From Darksidea phi (lineage: Eukaryota > Ascomycota > Dothideomycetes > Pleosporales > Lentitheciaceae), in the NCBI GenBank assembly GCA_030770425.1, contig JASJFT010000152.1, forward strand, positions 1-64,000: a stretch of 64,000 nt of DNA. The letters are read 5' to 3'. The notes under the pieces are model-generated. The model ran no database searches, was not told where the DNA came from, and saw only the letters and a list, made by a program, of their open reading frames with translations. Both the position numbers and the translations under genes were made by a program. This document shows positions 1-10,703 of this stretch, piece after piece (position 1 is the stretch's first letter; the number at the start of each line of letters is the position of its first letter).

Positions 1-60
1 CAGAAACCAACGGTGCGACAAACGTTCTATCGGCCCTAACCCGGATCCCGTATAAAGGTA

Positions 61-780
61 CGTACAACGTATAACAGAATTCTTTATCTTCTTCTTATAA
101 ATATTAATAATATTATTAATACTTATTAAAGTTTTACTTTAAGACTAGTCTATTATATTTATCTATATCTCTTTAAGCTAGTAATAACTAATTATATTAA
201 TATCTTATCTATTAGAAAGTTAGCTTATTAAAGTTATAAATATTCTAATTAATAATATCCTAAATAGTCTTAATATATACTACTAGATTAAACTAGATTT
301 AAATAGTATTAAAATTCTTATAAAGAGCTTACTATTAATTATAAGATTAATTAAATTATATTCTAAGGCTATTAATTTAGTTAATAAAGTTTCTAAGCTA
401 CTACTTATCTATCTACTTAGTATACTATATAGTAAGTAGTCTATTCGCTATATCTTATATAGCCTCTAGAGTAGAGGTAAATTCTTATAAACCTAGGTCG
501 AGTATATATCTAATAATTACCTTCTCCTCTAGCTTAGAAAGCTTCTTTAATTTAGACTAGTAATCGCGTCGCGTAGCTATTCTAGCGCGTCGGTAGCGTA
601 GGGTTATTCGAGGAACGTTAAACGTTACTATAGCGTTCCTAATACTCTAGATCTAATTCTAATTAATAGCTAAGATAGCTAGGGAGATATCTACTTCGTT
701 ACAGGGTAATCGAATAGTAGTTAGTTAAGCTATAAGAGTTGATAGGTTATACGTCGCAAAAAGTTCGCGAGGTAGGCAAC
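61..780. repeat. AT-rich, RIP-like degenerate repeat block
   Basis: This stretch is very AT-rich, dominated by TA dinucleotides (runs of taata, ttaat, ctata) and almost lacking CA and TG, which is the signature of repeat-induced point mutation. No open frame of useful length survives. A less altered part with CG-rich patches lies at about 560-760. The parent element cannot be named from the sequence. The change to normal composition is sharp at about 780. Confidence 0.7.
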
Positions 781-1713
781 TCGCTTGTATGGGCCACTCG
801 CTTATAAAACATGTTAATAGTTAGGGAAAATCTAACGACCACCTAGCACTGTCATACGGCGACCATCCGCTCGGATGTTGACGCAACCGTGCACAGCCGC
901 CGATTCACTCGCATGAGAATTGCCTCCCACTGCAGCGTCAAGCTCGCGGAACAGCCGCACCCTGCGAGCCGATAAAGCTCCTACGGTCGCGCTGAGGAGA
1001 CCCAACAAGACATGTGGTGTCTCCTACGACAATTTAGTCAAGCAACTAACTGCAATTTGTACACTTTGGCAAAGATTGTCCACCACGCGAGGCTAAAACA
1101 TAAGTTGCAGAACGTGGCTTGGCTAGACTCCTCCGTGCATACATCTTTCTGCATGCCCAGCCTATACGCGAAAGCTGAACGAAGGACTCCTCTCGTCCTC
1201 CCTGATATGGGCTTACGAGTTAGCAGGGTTGCGGTGCTTCGTGCGAACTGTTCATGAACGCTTCGGCAAGACTGGTCTCATGGAGTGTTTAGTATCTCAT
1301 GAAACAGGACCACAGACTACAGTACTTATTTACACAGCCTTCAAATGCAACTGAAGTATACACGGGAAGTTCTCGCTTCTTTTTCGTCAACTCGCGCATC
1401 GAAGTGTTGCCACCATGCAGCGAGAGCGTCGGGGCAAACGAAAGAGGTTCGATCAGCCAATTACGCGCTCGATCTAGGACTAGCGCAAACGCCATAAGAG
1501 AGCAGCGATCAATCCCATTCGAACAAGAAAGCCATACTAAGCCTGGCCACTGAGCCTGGCAACTGAGCCTGGCCATGTGCTAGTCGCCTGATCCGGCGAT
1601 CATCAGGTCTGTCGTGAACTGGATCCCACAGCGAACAATTGATAAGGGTAGCGAAATTCTCAGAAGATGCCCCTCCACCTTTTCCACAGCAGTTCCCACT
1701 TGCATCAGCAGCT
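781..1713. other. Intergenic, no gene seen
   Basis: Composition is ordinary here. Short open frames at 1012-1257 and 1289-1576 have no start context, domain or splice pattern that supports a gene. The 3' part is presumably the promoter and leader of the lectin-like gene that begins at 1714. The CTGAGCCTGGC motif is repeated at about 1540-1574. Confidence 0.5.
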
Positions 1714-3562
1714 ATGGATAGTCTCTATCATCCAGAGAGGCATCTAGACGCCATCAGTCCCCCTTCGAGTCCCCCAACGAGGGTTTCCTCGCCGCCTTCC
1801 GACGGAGTCGAGCATCACAGGACACTCTCAATGCCGACTTGTGAAGGTTTGCAGCCTCAGGAATTCATGTGAGTTGTCTTTGCTTAAATAGCCCTCCGTG
1901 GCTCGGCAAGGCAGTTAACTGACTGCACTGTTGATCGACGGGTGAATATCCGAGCACCCCACACACGTGCTATTCGGCTCCTGAGGTAGTTGACCCATAC
2001 CTTCATCCATCAAAATATCACGGTGGTCCCCCACCTGGCTCGCCGCCGCCTCCCATGTCACCGCAGACGCAATACGGACAATTCAACGAGAAAGGGCAAC
2101 TAGGTGCTCCACCTACATTGCCGGTCCAAGAAGAACCGCGAATGTGCGGTCTGAAGAAGCACACTTTCCTCATCGTAGTACTCATCGCAGTCGTCGGGTT
2201 CGTCCTCCTCGGTGTTGGCCTCGGAGTAGGGCTGGGACTTGGCTTGAAGAAAGGCTCGTATGTGCTCATAATCTCGTATATGGTCACCATACAGGTACTA
2301 AACGAGCGGCAGCAACGAAGATAGGGCGTCGGATCCGTTCTGTCGCGACAACCCAGAGCTTTGCATTGGCGGTGCCTTGAACACCAAATTCTACTCCAAG
2401 CAAGGCGCATTCAATGGTACTGGTATAGCTCTTGCCGGCGAATCATGGAATAAAGATCAACGAAGGATCTTCACTTTGTACTTTCAACACCACACCGGAG
2501 ACTTACGCTACATGCAATACACGACTGATCGCCAGTGGGTTGGGGGCACCAAGTCGGAGACTGTCGCAACAGATGCAAAGGAAGCGACGCCAATTTCTGC
2601 TGTAGCGTATTTCCACAATGGTACCCAATACGTAAGTGGCTTTATCTGCCAGCCATGAGCGCTTATGCTGGCGCCCAGCCACCTCGCTAACTCCAACACC
2701 ACAGTTCCAACTCTTCTACGTGTCGCAGAACAATACCCTTAAGCAGATAACGTATTCTAATAATTCCAATCTCTGGGAAACTGGTCCGCTGAGCGAGCTG
2801 AACCTTGAGGTCTTCAATTCTCCCAGCGTGGGATTGCAAGCCTGTTGGAAGGGAAATTTCTACGGCGATTCCGACTATTCCAAGTTTCCGACCAGCAACG
2901 GCGAAGCGAATGATGTGCCCTATGATGACAGAATCGGCATGAACCTGTGGTATGCGAGCGACGAGTCCACCTTCGAGCAGTATACATGGTACAATGGCGA
3001 AGATACCTGGGTGCGCCTAAACCCGTGGCTAGGAAAGAACGGGCACGCTGGCGTCGGATGTTATTCGTGGGGCGTAGGGACAACAACCTACGCCATGCTC
3101 GTGAACCAGAACAATGACACCGAGATATGGTGGAAGGACACGAATACGAACCTCACATCTGAAGATGCCCATCCGATAAACTCGTGGGTCAACTCCACCA
3201 GTGCTGCAATCCGTGGCGTTTACCCAACGACTTCGCTTGGTTACACCACCTACTTCTACGCCCAGATTGCTGACAGGTCCGTCAAAGGCTTCAACATCTC
3301 ATACATGGCCGAGAATACCACTATTGAGACTGCAGATACATTTGCCATCACTGATCCTGCTGGACCGGTGCTTGGACTGGGTGGCACGCATTTGACCTGC
3401 ACGGCCTATGCGGAGACGGAACAGGATGGCGATAAAACGAAGACGATATGGGATAGCCTATTTGTCTTCTACCAGACTGAGGGTGACGACATCACAGCGT
3501 TCACTCGTCCGATTGAAGGAGGTTTGTGGAGTCGGGGCAAATTGAAGATTCCCGATTCCTGA
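1714..3562 (+). CDS. Membrane-anchored fungal fucose-specific lectin-like protein
   Basis: Four exons are proposed: 1714-1868, 1955-2257, 2313-2631 and 2705-3562. The last three junctions have good donors (GTATGT at 2258, GTAAGT at 2632) and keep the frame. The first acceptor (1954) is the least certain, and 2324 is an alternative start for exon 3. The protein has a short Pro-rich cytoplasmic N-terminus, then one hydrophobic helix coded at about 2160-2250 (Val/Gly/Leu-rich, after an RMCGLKK stretch). A large extracellular part follows, with aromatic repeats (LYFQHHTGDLRYM, LFYVSQNNTLKQI, NLWYASDESTFEQYTW). That repeat style, with Trp/Tyr-rich blades, matches the fungal fucose-specific lectin domain (PF07938), a beta-propeller. 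A type II membrane lectin facing the wall is the likely product. Sugar specificity is not deducible here. Confidence 0.75.
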
Positions 3563-5033
3563 ATTGCTGGATGCTGAGAGGTGCATTCTCTAGGAGGTCA
3601 TACATCATGCTTTGACTGATGAATTATGTGAACTGGCAGTTTCATTCCAAGAGTATTGCTGGACTAAAGGCTGAAAGCGGTTCGATGTTGGAAGCAGGAT
3701 TCCTTTCACTGGTGGTTGAAAGCTGTGAGTCGTTGGCTGAATTTGGGGCCTGACTTACGTTTGCTTGGTGCCTTCCATACTGATTTATCAAGTACAAATA
3801 ATGAACACTAATGATCATGCGCTTCCCTTCAACCAGTTCTCCTCTCTCAATTCCCTTCGTCTGACTGCCCTCTCTCAGCATCAGGCCCTAGCTGGGGAGC
3901 ACTTACAACCTGCTCCATCTCACAAACTCTCGTCGCCACCAGATCAACCCGCACGCAACGTCCGCAAGCCGGAGCCACGCCCCCAGCCTCATTGCCATGA
4001 TAGAGACCCGGCAACATTGCACCATCACACACTAGTGCCAGATCACAGTTGTACCAGAAGTACCGATCGCAAGGAGATGGCCGACCCGCTCCGACAACTC
4101 CCTTGCTATGAACGTCGGCACTGGATGGCGTTGTGAAGAGGTAAAGGGTCATTGTCGATAAAAGAATGGCATATAACCTTGGATAGCGCAGTACCCTACT
4201 AAATATAGCTACTATTAGATCTCTGCTCTACCCTTACCAGCGCTTATAAGCATCGACGATCCCAACTCCTTGTTGCCCTCGCAGATTGACTAAAGCACCT
4301 TTCCTCCGCCCTAATGATTGCAGTACTCATGCGAGGAGCCGTTTGTTGTATGACCGTACGACAGCTGTACCCTCAAGATATGCAGACCTTTCCATTTTTG
4401 TACGCGCTTGTAACGACGACGTCCTTCCAGTAACATTCACTCCACTTGCCGAAGCCTAGACTCGGATCTTGGTATTCTGTATCATGCCAGCTGGTCTCTG
4501 TCCCCGGCCATGCCCGCTGGGTGAGACCTGCCCACCCTATTCTTTAGACGCCAACCAACTCATGATGTTGCCCTTTAACGAGCGGAAGCGATATTCGGCT
4601 ACTGCTTGGTATATACCAGTTGCGATGGGCTCGAGAAGGACGAGGACGTTAGGGTTAGGGTTACGCAGGTTGGACGAGAGCTCAACGGCGGGTTGTGGAG
4701 CTAGGGGGCGGCACGGCGGTTTATCTCTATGGAACGGAAGCGTTCGCGTTAGCTATCGTCGTCTATTGCACTGCGTCTCAAAGTTGCACGATAGCTGTCT
4801 CGGAAGTTGATTGCGGTTTGGGTGCTGGATGTGTTGGTTGACACGAGCCAAACGCTGGGGCCTTTAAACCCAGCCCTGCTCCCAATCCAAGCCGGTTATC
4901 GAGTGTCCTGGAGCGCTTGGCAAAAGTGTCGCACAGCCATACAGCCACACAGTCACAGATGTGGTGTCAGCAGCAATAGGTTACAGCTAAGCTGCTTTAA
5001 GCTAGGTACGCAGGTCCCCCTCATCTGGTACTT
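3563..5033. other. Intergenic with short unassigned frames
   Basis: No gene can be supported. A minus-strand frame at 3847-4152 (101 codons) has several Cys but no signal peptide, no splice partner and no recognised family. Plus-strand frames at 4469-4810 and 4807-5037 look like chance frames in GC-rich DNA. A telomere-like motif lies at about 4649-4663. Confidence 0.45.
4649..4663 (+). repeat. Short interstitial telomere-like repeat (TTAGGG)2
   Basis: Two perfect TTAGGG units followed by TTA occur in tandem. TTAGGG is the usual telomere unit of filamentous ascomycetes. Two and a half units could arise by chance or mark an old telomere addition or repair event. It lies just before an orphan gene fragment and a RIP-like block, so a link to chromosome-end-like instability is possible but unproven. 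Confidence 0.45.
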
Positions 5034-5339
5034 CTAGCAGGCGGACTTGGAATTAGCACAGAAGCACGACAACCCCCCGGGCTCAATCGCAGTGCTCGGG
5101 TTGGCCATCAGCTCGGACAGGAATGCAGGCACTCCGCCGCGGAACTCGACCAGCGCGGCTTTTTCCTCATTATCGTAGCAGGACGGCACAACAGCCGCAT
5201 TGACAGTCAGCCTCGATTGTTCGTCCTCCGCCATGTTGTCGCCGATGGCGGCCTTCAGCGACGCAGCCAGCTCATCGTCAGGCTGCGAGGCTGGCAGGCC
5301 GGTGACACGGAAAACGGGGCTCTTCTTCCTGGCGGCCAT
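5034..5339 (-). pseudogene. Orphan N-terminal fragment of a SERAC1/NACHT-type protein
   Basis: The frame starts at 5339 and reads left for 101 codons. It contains FRVTGLP, ASQPDDELAASLKAAIGDN, VPSCYDNEEKAALVEFRGG and VPAFLSELMANP in order. I recall this block as the N-terminal head of fungal proteins that continue into a SERAC1-like hydrolase domain and often a NACHT or repeat region. Here the similarity stops after MANPSTA, and the frame ends within about 20 unrelated codons. No hydrolase or NACHT sequence follows toward 4100, so it is a truncated relic or a very short solo head protein. The start lies about 180 bases from the second AT-rich block and faces away from the DUF6601 relic at 6195, giving a divergent arrangement. 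Confidence 0.5.
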
Positions 5340-5519
5340 GCTGGTGAGGGTGCCCAGGCGTGCACGGTCGGACGCGGCGGCCGCCAGCGTCTCTGAGCGG
5401 CAGACGGAGGGCGGGTAAGCGGAAGGTCCGTTGCATCAAGGACGGCGTCGGAGCGTGGTCGCTTATCGATAGCGACAGTGCCCAGCCAGCCCAAAATCGC
5501 ATTACAGAGGGGCAAAAAC

Positions 5520-5795
5520 AGCACGAAATTATAGAAATAGCTTTTAAAGCTTTTATATTAGGTATAGGAAGTATAGGATTAACGGGATAGCGCGCTAGAT
5601 TTAGATATTAATAAAGCTACGTTATATAATAAAACTCCACGAAAATACGAACTTTTTTAGTATAGTAAGTTAGAGATAACTATCTATATATATATATGCT
5701 ATCTATTAAAAATTATTCTATATAAAAATATAGTATAGCTATTGAGATCTAAATTTTTCATAATTTTAGGTGGCATTTTGGTGTGCCACTTTTTT
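5520..5795. repeat. Second AT-rich RIP-like block ending in a hairpin
   Basis: The block is rich in TA dinucleotides and poor in CA/TG, like the block at 61-780. At its right edge GTGGCA (5770-5775) and TGCCAC (5784-5789) form a stem with an 8-base loop, followed by a T run. This could be a decayed transposon end or a terminator-like hairpin; no target-site duplication could be identified. Confidence 0.55.
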
Positions 5796-6194
5796 TACAT
5801 CCCGCGTGCCAGCGTCAGCCCTCGCCGCAAACGAGACCGCCTGTCTACCACCCTAATTATCGAACATATCAGCGCCCGACACAGGTGAATCTGGATACCC
5901 GCTCAATAGTGGCACCTCGTGTATAGGATTCGGTTTGGTTTTCACGGATTGACTATCCACCTGCATTTGTTTGCCGTCGTCGACCAACCGGCGGCTAGTG
6001 TGCCTCTCTTGACGTCGGGACACCTCCGCGTTTTGACCCAGTGTTATTTCCCTTGAGTAATTCTCGATGGAAAAAAGAATAGTAAGGTCAGTAGAGCAAT
6101 AGATAATAGAAACCGCTCAGAATAACCCTAATTCTCGTGTTCCGGCTTCTAAAACCCTTACGCCACCAGTATCGAAGTCCAACCCCCTGGGGGC
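5796..6194. other. Intergenic gap before the DUF6601 relic
   Basis: No coding sequence was recognised. If the relic at 6195 was once active, this stretch together with the AT block would have been the region between it and the divergent SERAC1/NACHT-type head fragment. Confidence 0.4.
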
Positions 6195-7085
6195 CGTCGC
6201 TTTATTATTGCACAACTCTGAAGCATTGTATCCCGCAACAACTTTTGAAGGAGAAAAAGTGCTGCGACCGAATAGAGACCCATATACTTATCTGGTCAAG
6301 GAGTTGAAGATACGGAGGCTTAACGCTATCTATCAGCACCTTTGGCTTGCAGGCCTTCCGAACGCTGTACGGCCTTTGTATAGGTAAAAGCTACTTGGGC
6401 GTAGCATTGTTATTACCGAAGACCCGGACGAGTATATCGTCTGGTTTGAAACGTATATTTTTATCAAGCTATTGCCTGGTTTCCTTTTCGACTGGAATTT
6501 TTGGAATAATAACCTATGCTCCGATCAAGAGTTGTATAAAGCCGTATACGGCTTGCTGTTATCCTATTTATGGCTCGTACGGTATAAAAGCGACCTCGAC
6601 GTCGCGAAAGAATTAGGGCTGCTTTCGAAAGATATGGAATGGTCCAAGTAGGTCGAGTTCCTTGATGCTTTTCTGGACAATATTAACTACGATACCCTGA
6701 GCGGCGGTAACAGACGGTACAAATATGGAGAGCTGCGATTGAGTCGGCTTAATACTATATATAGGCTTGCTCCAACTACGTATTCCCTTCGTAATCTTGT
6801 TCGGGGATATGAAACGGATCGACCTGGTACAGAGCGTTCTTTGAGCGCTATTTTAAATAGATGCTGGCTGTTTTTGCCATACTCTCTGTTATCCTGTCGG
6901 CGCTGTAGGTAGGTCTTGTAACTACAAAGTTGCAAGGCAATAGGTAATTTCAAAGTGCCTTATACGGATTTACTAGAGCATCCTTAGTTGCTGTGGTGGC
7001 GAGTGTGATTGCGGTCTGTTTCGTATGGCTGGGCTTGTTCTGCTATTACTTGTTACTTACTTGGCGGAATGATAGGATGGTAAAC
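6195..7085 (+). pseudogene. DUF6601 membrane-protein pseudogene
   Basis: Translating through stops gives a recognisable relative of the intact gene at 12448-13428. Matching blocks include RLNAIYQHLWLAGLP, SIVITEDPDEYIVW, YIFIKLLPGFL, YKYGELRLSRLNTIYR and, after a frame change near 6810, FFERYFK, MLAVFAILSVILSAL and the C-terminal hydrophobic helices to about 7070. In-frame stops sit where the family has Gln (TAA after RPLYR, about 6387), Trp (TAG before VEFLD, about 6649), Trp (TAG before MLAVF) and Gln (TAG before VGLVTT). Each could arise from C:G to T:A change. One single-base-type frameshift lies near 6805-6815. The family has a soluble N-terminal part and two C-terminal membrane helices. 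The copy is non-functional as read. Confidence 0.8.
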
Positions 7086-7981
7086 CGTACAAGCCTGACT
7101 GGAGTGTTCTCCCCATAAGCAAATGCTAGAAGTAGAGGTAGTACAGGAGATACAACGTTTAAAAATTGCAAGGTATACAATTGATCCTAATACGCATGCG
7201 CCAATTTTCCGCTTACACTTAACATCCCCCCACTGTGTAGCGAGAACCACACCGTAGCGGAAAAAGTCACAGGTACCTCAACTTCAAACCAAAATAAAAT
7301 CTTCCCACATCGAGTTCTCTACAGAGTGATGCCTGCGCTAGATTCCACTGGTCTTCCTCGACCTTCTGTCTGCTGCTGTTACAAAAATTACCAGCCTTAT
7401 GGTCAGCGTCGTGCCCAGAACGCGGGTGCTTGATGTCGCGACATACCACGGCACCCCCGCTGCGGCTTCAGCACCAGGCGTTTGGAGCTTCAAACAATCA
7501 TAATTCAACGGTATTCTAGCTTCGGAGCATTGCAATCACACTAACTAGTCATCGCTAGCCCTGTGGCGGCAATGTGGGGCGCATGATGTTGGAGAGGGAA
7601 GAATGAGGGAGACGCGGATGAGGACGAGGTGGCGCTATTAACCATGACGTTCCCGAAGCCGCGCAACCTATTTGCGCTAGGTCGCTATTTTTGGCCTAGC
7701 ACGAGACTGGAAGGCGCGAAGGATCTAGTAAGTTAGTTACTACACGTTTCTATTTCCCGTTTCTGGGCCAGGTGGGTGCCATATTCTAGGACCTATTTTC
7801 TATCTCCTACTCCCTTGTATAGTTTTGGATTTGAACGGTACTAATATACGGAGATTTAGGTTACGACGACTTAAGAAGGTAGTCCTATACGCAATATGGT
7901 AGGCGTTTACGATAAAGTATTCTACTATTCGGCGTATATGGTTGCGTGCTCGCGATATGATTATATTAGAGCATCCTTAGT
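6974..7981. repeat. Exact 15-base direct repeat about 990 bases apart
   Basis: TAGAGCATCCTTAGT occurs at 6974-6988, inside the DUF6601 relic, and again at 7967-7981. Sequence flanking the two copies is not similar. It may mark a scrap of the same gene or a rearrangement junction. Confidence 0.5.
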
Positions 7982-8116
7982 CTCTTTACTATTCACGCTC
8001 TAAAATATACATACTTAAATCCTGCAACCTAGAACCTACTAACAACGCAGAGCACTTCGTTGGCGCCCCCTGCGCACCACTCACTGTCATCCTCCTGCCT
8101 TAAGATCAACTCAGGC
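7086..8116. other. Intergenic, no gene seen
   Basis: Short minus-strand frames (7053-7250, 7267-7535) show no domain or splicing support. The stretch is moderately AT-rich with TA-rich patches around 7850-8000, consistent with further decayed repeat DNA. Confidence 0.45.
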
Positions 8117-9068
8117 TTACTTCAGCTCCAAACTAAGATCATCACAACAAGACCAGCACTATACACATGTCAGTTCCACTTCGTGTACCAACTTTATCCG
8201 AGATAAGACTTACCACCCCATCATCAGACCACGAAGTCATCCCCTCCCCACACTCCTGCGGCTCATCAAAGCACGAACGATCACAAGTCTCCGGCCTCAA
8301 AGACTTAGACTCAATTTCAGGCTCATCAACAATCTCAGGGTCAGTGCTAGGAAGAGAAGTTGGGTCGCAGCAGGCCCAGCAGGGCTATCTCATTCATCAG
8401 CAAGATACACTTATAGAACCATCCGTAGGGAGAAAAGGTGAAAAAGGTGGAAGTAGGAAGGAGTACTCACCCCATCACCCGGCTGAAACGGCACCCAATC
8501 CCCACAAGCCGGCGGCTCGTCGTCACACTGGCGATCGCACCTCTCTAAGGAGCGAGGGACGACGGTCGGGAGAGGGAAGGGTTCGACTTCGGTTTCGGTT
8601 GGGAGGGGTGGGGCGCGGCAACAGGTGTAGCATTCGCCGTTCTTCGTAGGGGCCTGAGATGCGAATTAGAGGATACTCGGAACAAAGGGGGCAGAGAGAG
8701 AATAGGGAGAAGCATACCATGCCGTCATCGCATGTGGGAGGCTCGTCGAAGCATACTTGGAGGCAGAACTTCTCGTCGGAAATACAGCAGGACCAGCAGG
8801 CGCCGTCGGCGGATTGAAGAGGGAACTGCTGGGTGTGTTAGGATCCGTACGTTTGGTCGTATTTGGTGCTGAATGTGGAAGGAGCAAAAGTAGTTAGGTG
8901 AAGAGAGCGCAGAGAGGTTGAAAAGAAAAAACATGAGTGTACCATTCCGTTCTTGCATTCCGGCTTCTCAGTGTAGCATGTTTCGTGGCACGTCGTTCCC
9001 CGTGCAGACAGTCGACTGGCCGATGCGATGGCGGTGAGGGCGAGTAGGACAATGGCTTTTGGCTTCAT
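8117..9068 (-). CDS. Secreted protein of four six-cysteine modules
   Basis: Five exons on the minus strand (9068-8943, 8828-8718, 8653-8471, 8384-8214, 8158-8117) give 210 codons plus stop. All four introns are phase 0 with GTAC/GTATGC/GTGAGT/GTAAGT donors. Exon 1 encodes a signal peptide (MKPKAIVLLALTAIASA). The mature part contains four modules of the form C-x3-C, then an acidic/Pro stretch ending in Cys (EKPEC, EPPTC, EPPAC, EPQEC), a Gly-Met or similar turn, and C-[WY]-x-C-C. This gives 24 cysteines. Each intron falls just before or within the linker to the CWxCC box of its module, so modules and introns appear to have duplicated together. No known family was recognised. The features are those of an effector-like or surface-active secreted protein. 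An alternative acceptor for exon 2 (8825) changes one residue. Confidence 0.8.
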
Positions 9069-10346
9069 GGTGGTCTTTTGCATTGATATTAATATCAAGA
9101 ATTGAGTGGGAAATTTGAGTAAATTCTAAGCGTGCTGAAGGTGTTGAGAATGCTGGTGCTGATGATGAGGCCTTTGTGCGAGAAGTTCGGGACATATATA
9201 CCTACCATATCGTACACCGTGTACCCTCGAGACCAGCGCACGCCTACATCCTCAAACAACCATCGTGTAAGCTGTCTCTACTCAGGTACTCCGCCCGGCT
9301 CCACAATCGTCAAGTCCTCGTATCCACCTGTACCCTACACAGCTGCGTACTCCTCGTCCTCATCTGAACGTGACCATTATACACCTCACCGCTTCGTCTA
9401 TACACTTTCACATTTCTCTATCCGAGCAATCACATCACAAGCACGAAGAAATCTTGCGGTGAGGACAAGAGCCGCAGCACCCTCGAGCCGCAGCGGACCC
9501 GCGTACCTGAGGTACCTGCGTTACGCTGCCAAGTACATCACACCACTCATTTCACCGCATCTCGGATGAGACCGAGAGCGCTCAGGAGAAGAGGCTAGAT
9601 GAGGGGCGGGGGAATCTAGACCCCGCCCAGAGGATAGCTAGTTTTCTAAATCGCCCCTTGCGTGTCCTCCTGGCAAGTTCCTCAGCCAGCCAAAAAGGAA
9701 AGAAGTTGCATATTTTTCCTACCTATCGGCCCTCAAAGTAGCTCTAGAAGGAAGAGAAAAACAAATGCAAGGCCAACTGATCTTCTACCCCTCGCTGCCA
9801 TGGCTCCCTGTTAACCAAAATACACAAACTTGGGCTACAACAGTTCGACTTTGCAAGATTTATTCGCCAGATTAGGTGCGTGCAGCTGAAGGGAATCTTG
9901 GCGCGGGATCCTACCGCTGTTTGATTTAGCACCAAATGTACGCAGCTCTACAAGCCCCATCAGCTCACTCTAGCACTTGGAGTGGTCCAGGTCACGTGCT
10001 TCAAGAACAACTGAGATCTTGGTATGCGCCTGCGTTACTGCGGCTGAAATGGTCCATTCTACAAGCATTGACACCCTAACGTGCCTATCACCTCCTACCG
10101 CTTACTCTGTCGCCTTAAAACAGACCGCTGGACCTGCGTGATGAGTAGCAGGCGATATCCTCCCGTTGTTGTACCGATTCACTAGCTATAAAGACCGAGC
10201 CAGATTCTCATGGAGAAGCTTTATCAACACTTCCATCAAGCCACCGCTTATCTGAAAATAGCCCGCGGAAACCTACTACGACTTCAACCTACCTCAAGCA
10301 GCAGATAACATCCAGGAACGCCGGTCGATTTAGCATTTCAGGCGCT
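9069..10346. other. Divergent intergenic region between two secreted-protein genes
   Basis: This lies between the minus-strand four-module gene and the plus-strand eight-cysteine gene and must carry both promoters. Open frames at 9132-9569 and 9744-9935 show no family features. A TA-rich stretch at about 9190-9200 could serve the minus-strand gene. Confidence 0.45.
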
Positions 10347-10703
10347 ATGCGTTTCTTTATTATGCCAGTGCTTACACTTGCCTTCTTCGGGGGACTTACG
10401 GCAGCTAAGTGCTGCAAGGATGGCCTTGACTACTGCGGCAGTGGCCTTCTTCACAAAGGTAGGCTCCGCTAGGCCAGGATATTATGTAAATGAAATTGTT
10501 GCTGACCAGATTCATCTTACTTAATAGGCAATTACTATACAGAGATTGTGACTGCCCTCCAACGCGCGAACATGCCAACGGACCCAGATTATGTGAACAA
10601 CTCATTGTTCCACTGTGGTGGCTGCACCGACACCCCATTCGTTAAGTTCTGTGGAGTTGGAAGTTGCAAGAATGGAGGATCGGGACACAGCGACTACTGC
10701 TAA
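10347..10703 (+). CDS. Small secreted eight-cysteine protein
   Basis: Two exons, 10347-10458 and 10528-10703, are joined by a 69-base intron (GTAGGC donor, AATAG acceptor), giving 95 residues. The first 20 residues form a clear signal peptide (MRFFIMPVLTLAFFGGLTAA). The mature part has eight cysteines in the pattern CC, DYC, HC, C, FC, SC and a final YC at the very C-terminus. Blocks such as GNYYTEIVTALQ and GGSGHSDYC resemble a widespread unnamed group of fungal small secreted proteins, from memory. Four disulfides are likely. It is a good effector-like candidate. No function can be assigned. Confidence 0.8.

Noticed and set aside
61..780. CRISPR-like or satellite array in the AT-rich block
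   Set aside because: There are no regularly spaced repeats; the pattern is explained by TA-rich, CA/TG-poor decay, and the organism is a fungus.
9132..9569. 145-codon plus-strand frame between two secreted-protein genes
   Set aside because: It has Ser/Tyr/Arg-rich composition without signal peptide or domain and lies in a divergent promoter region.
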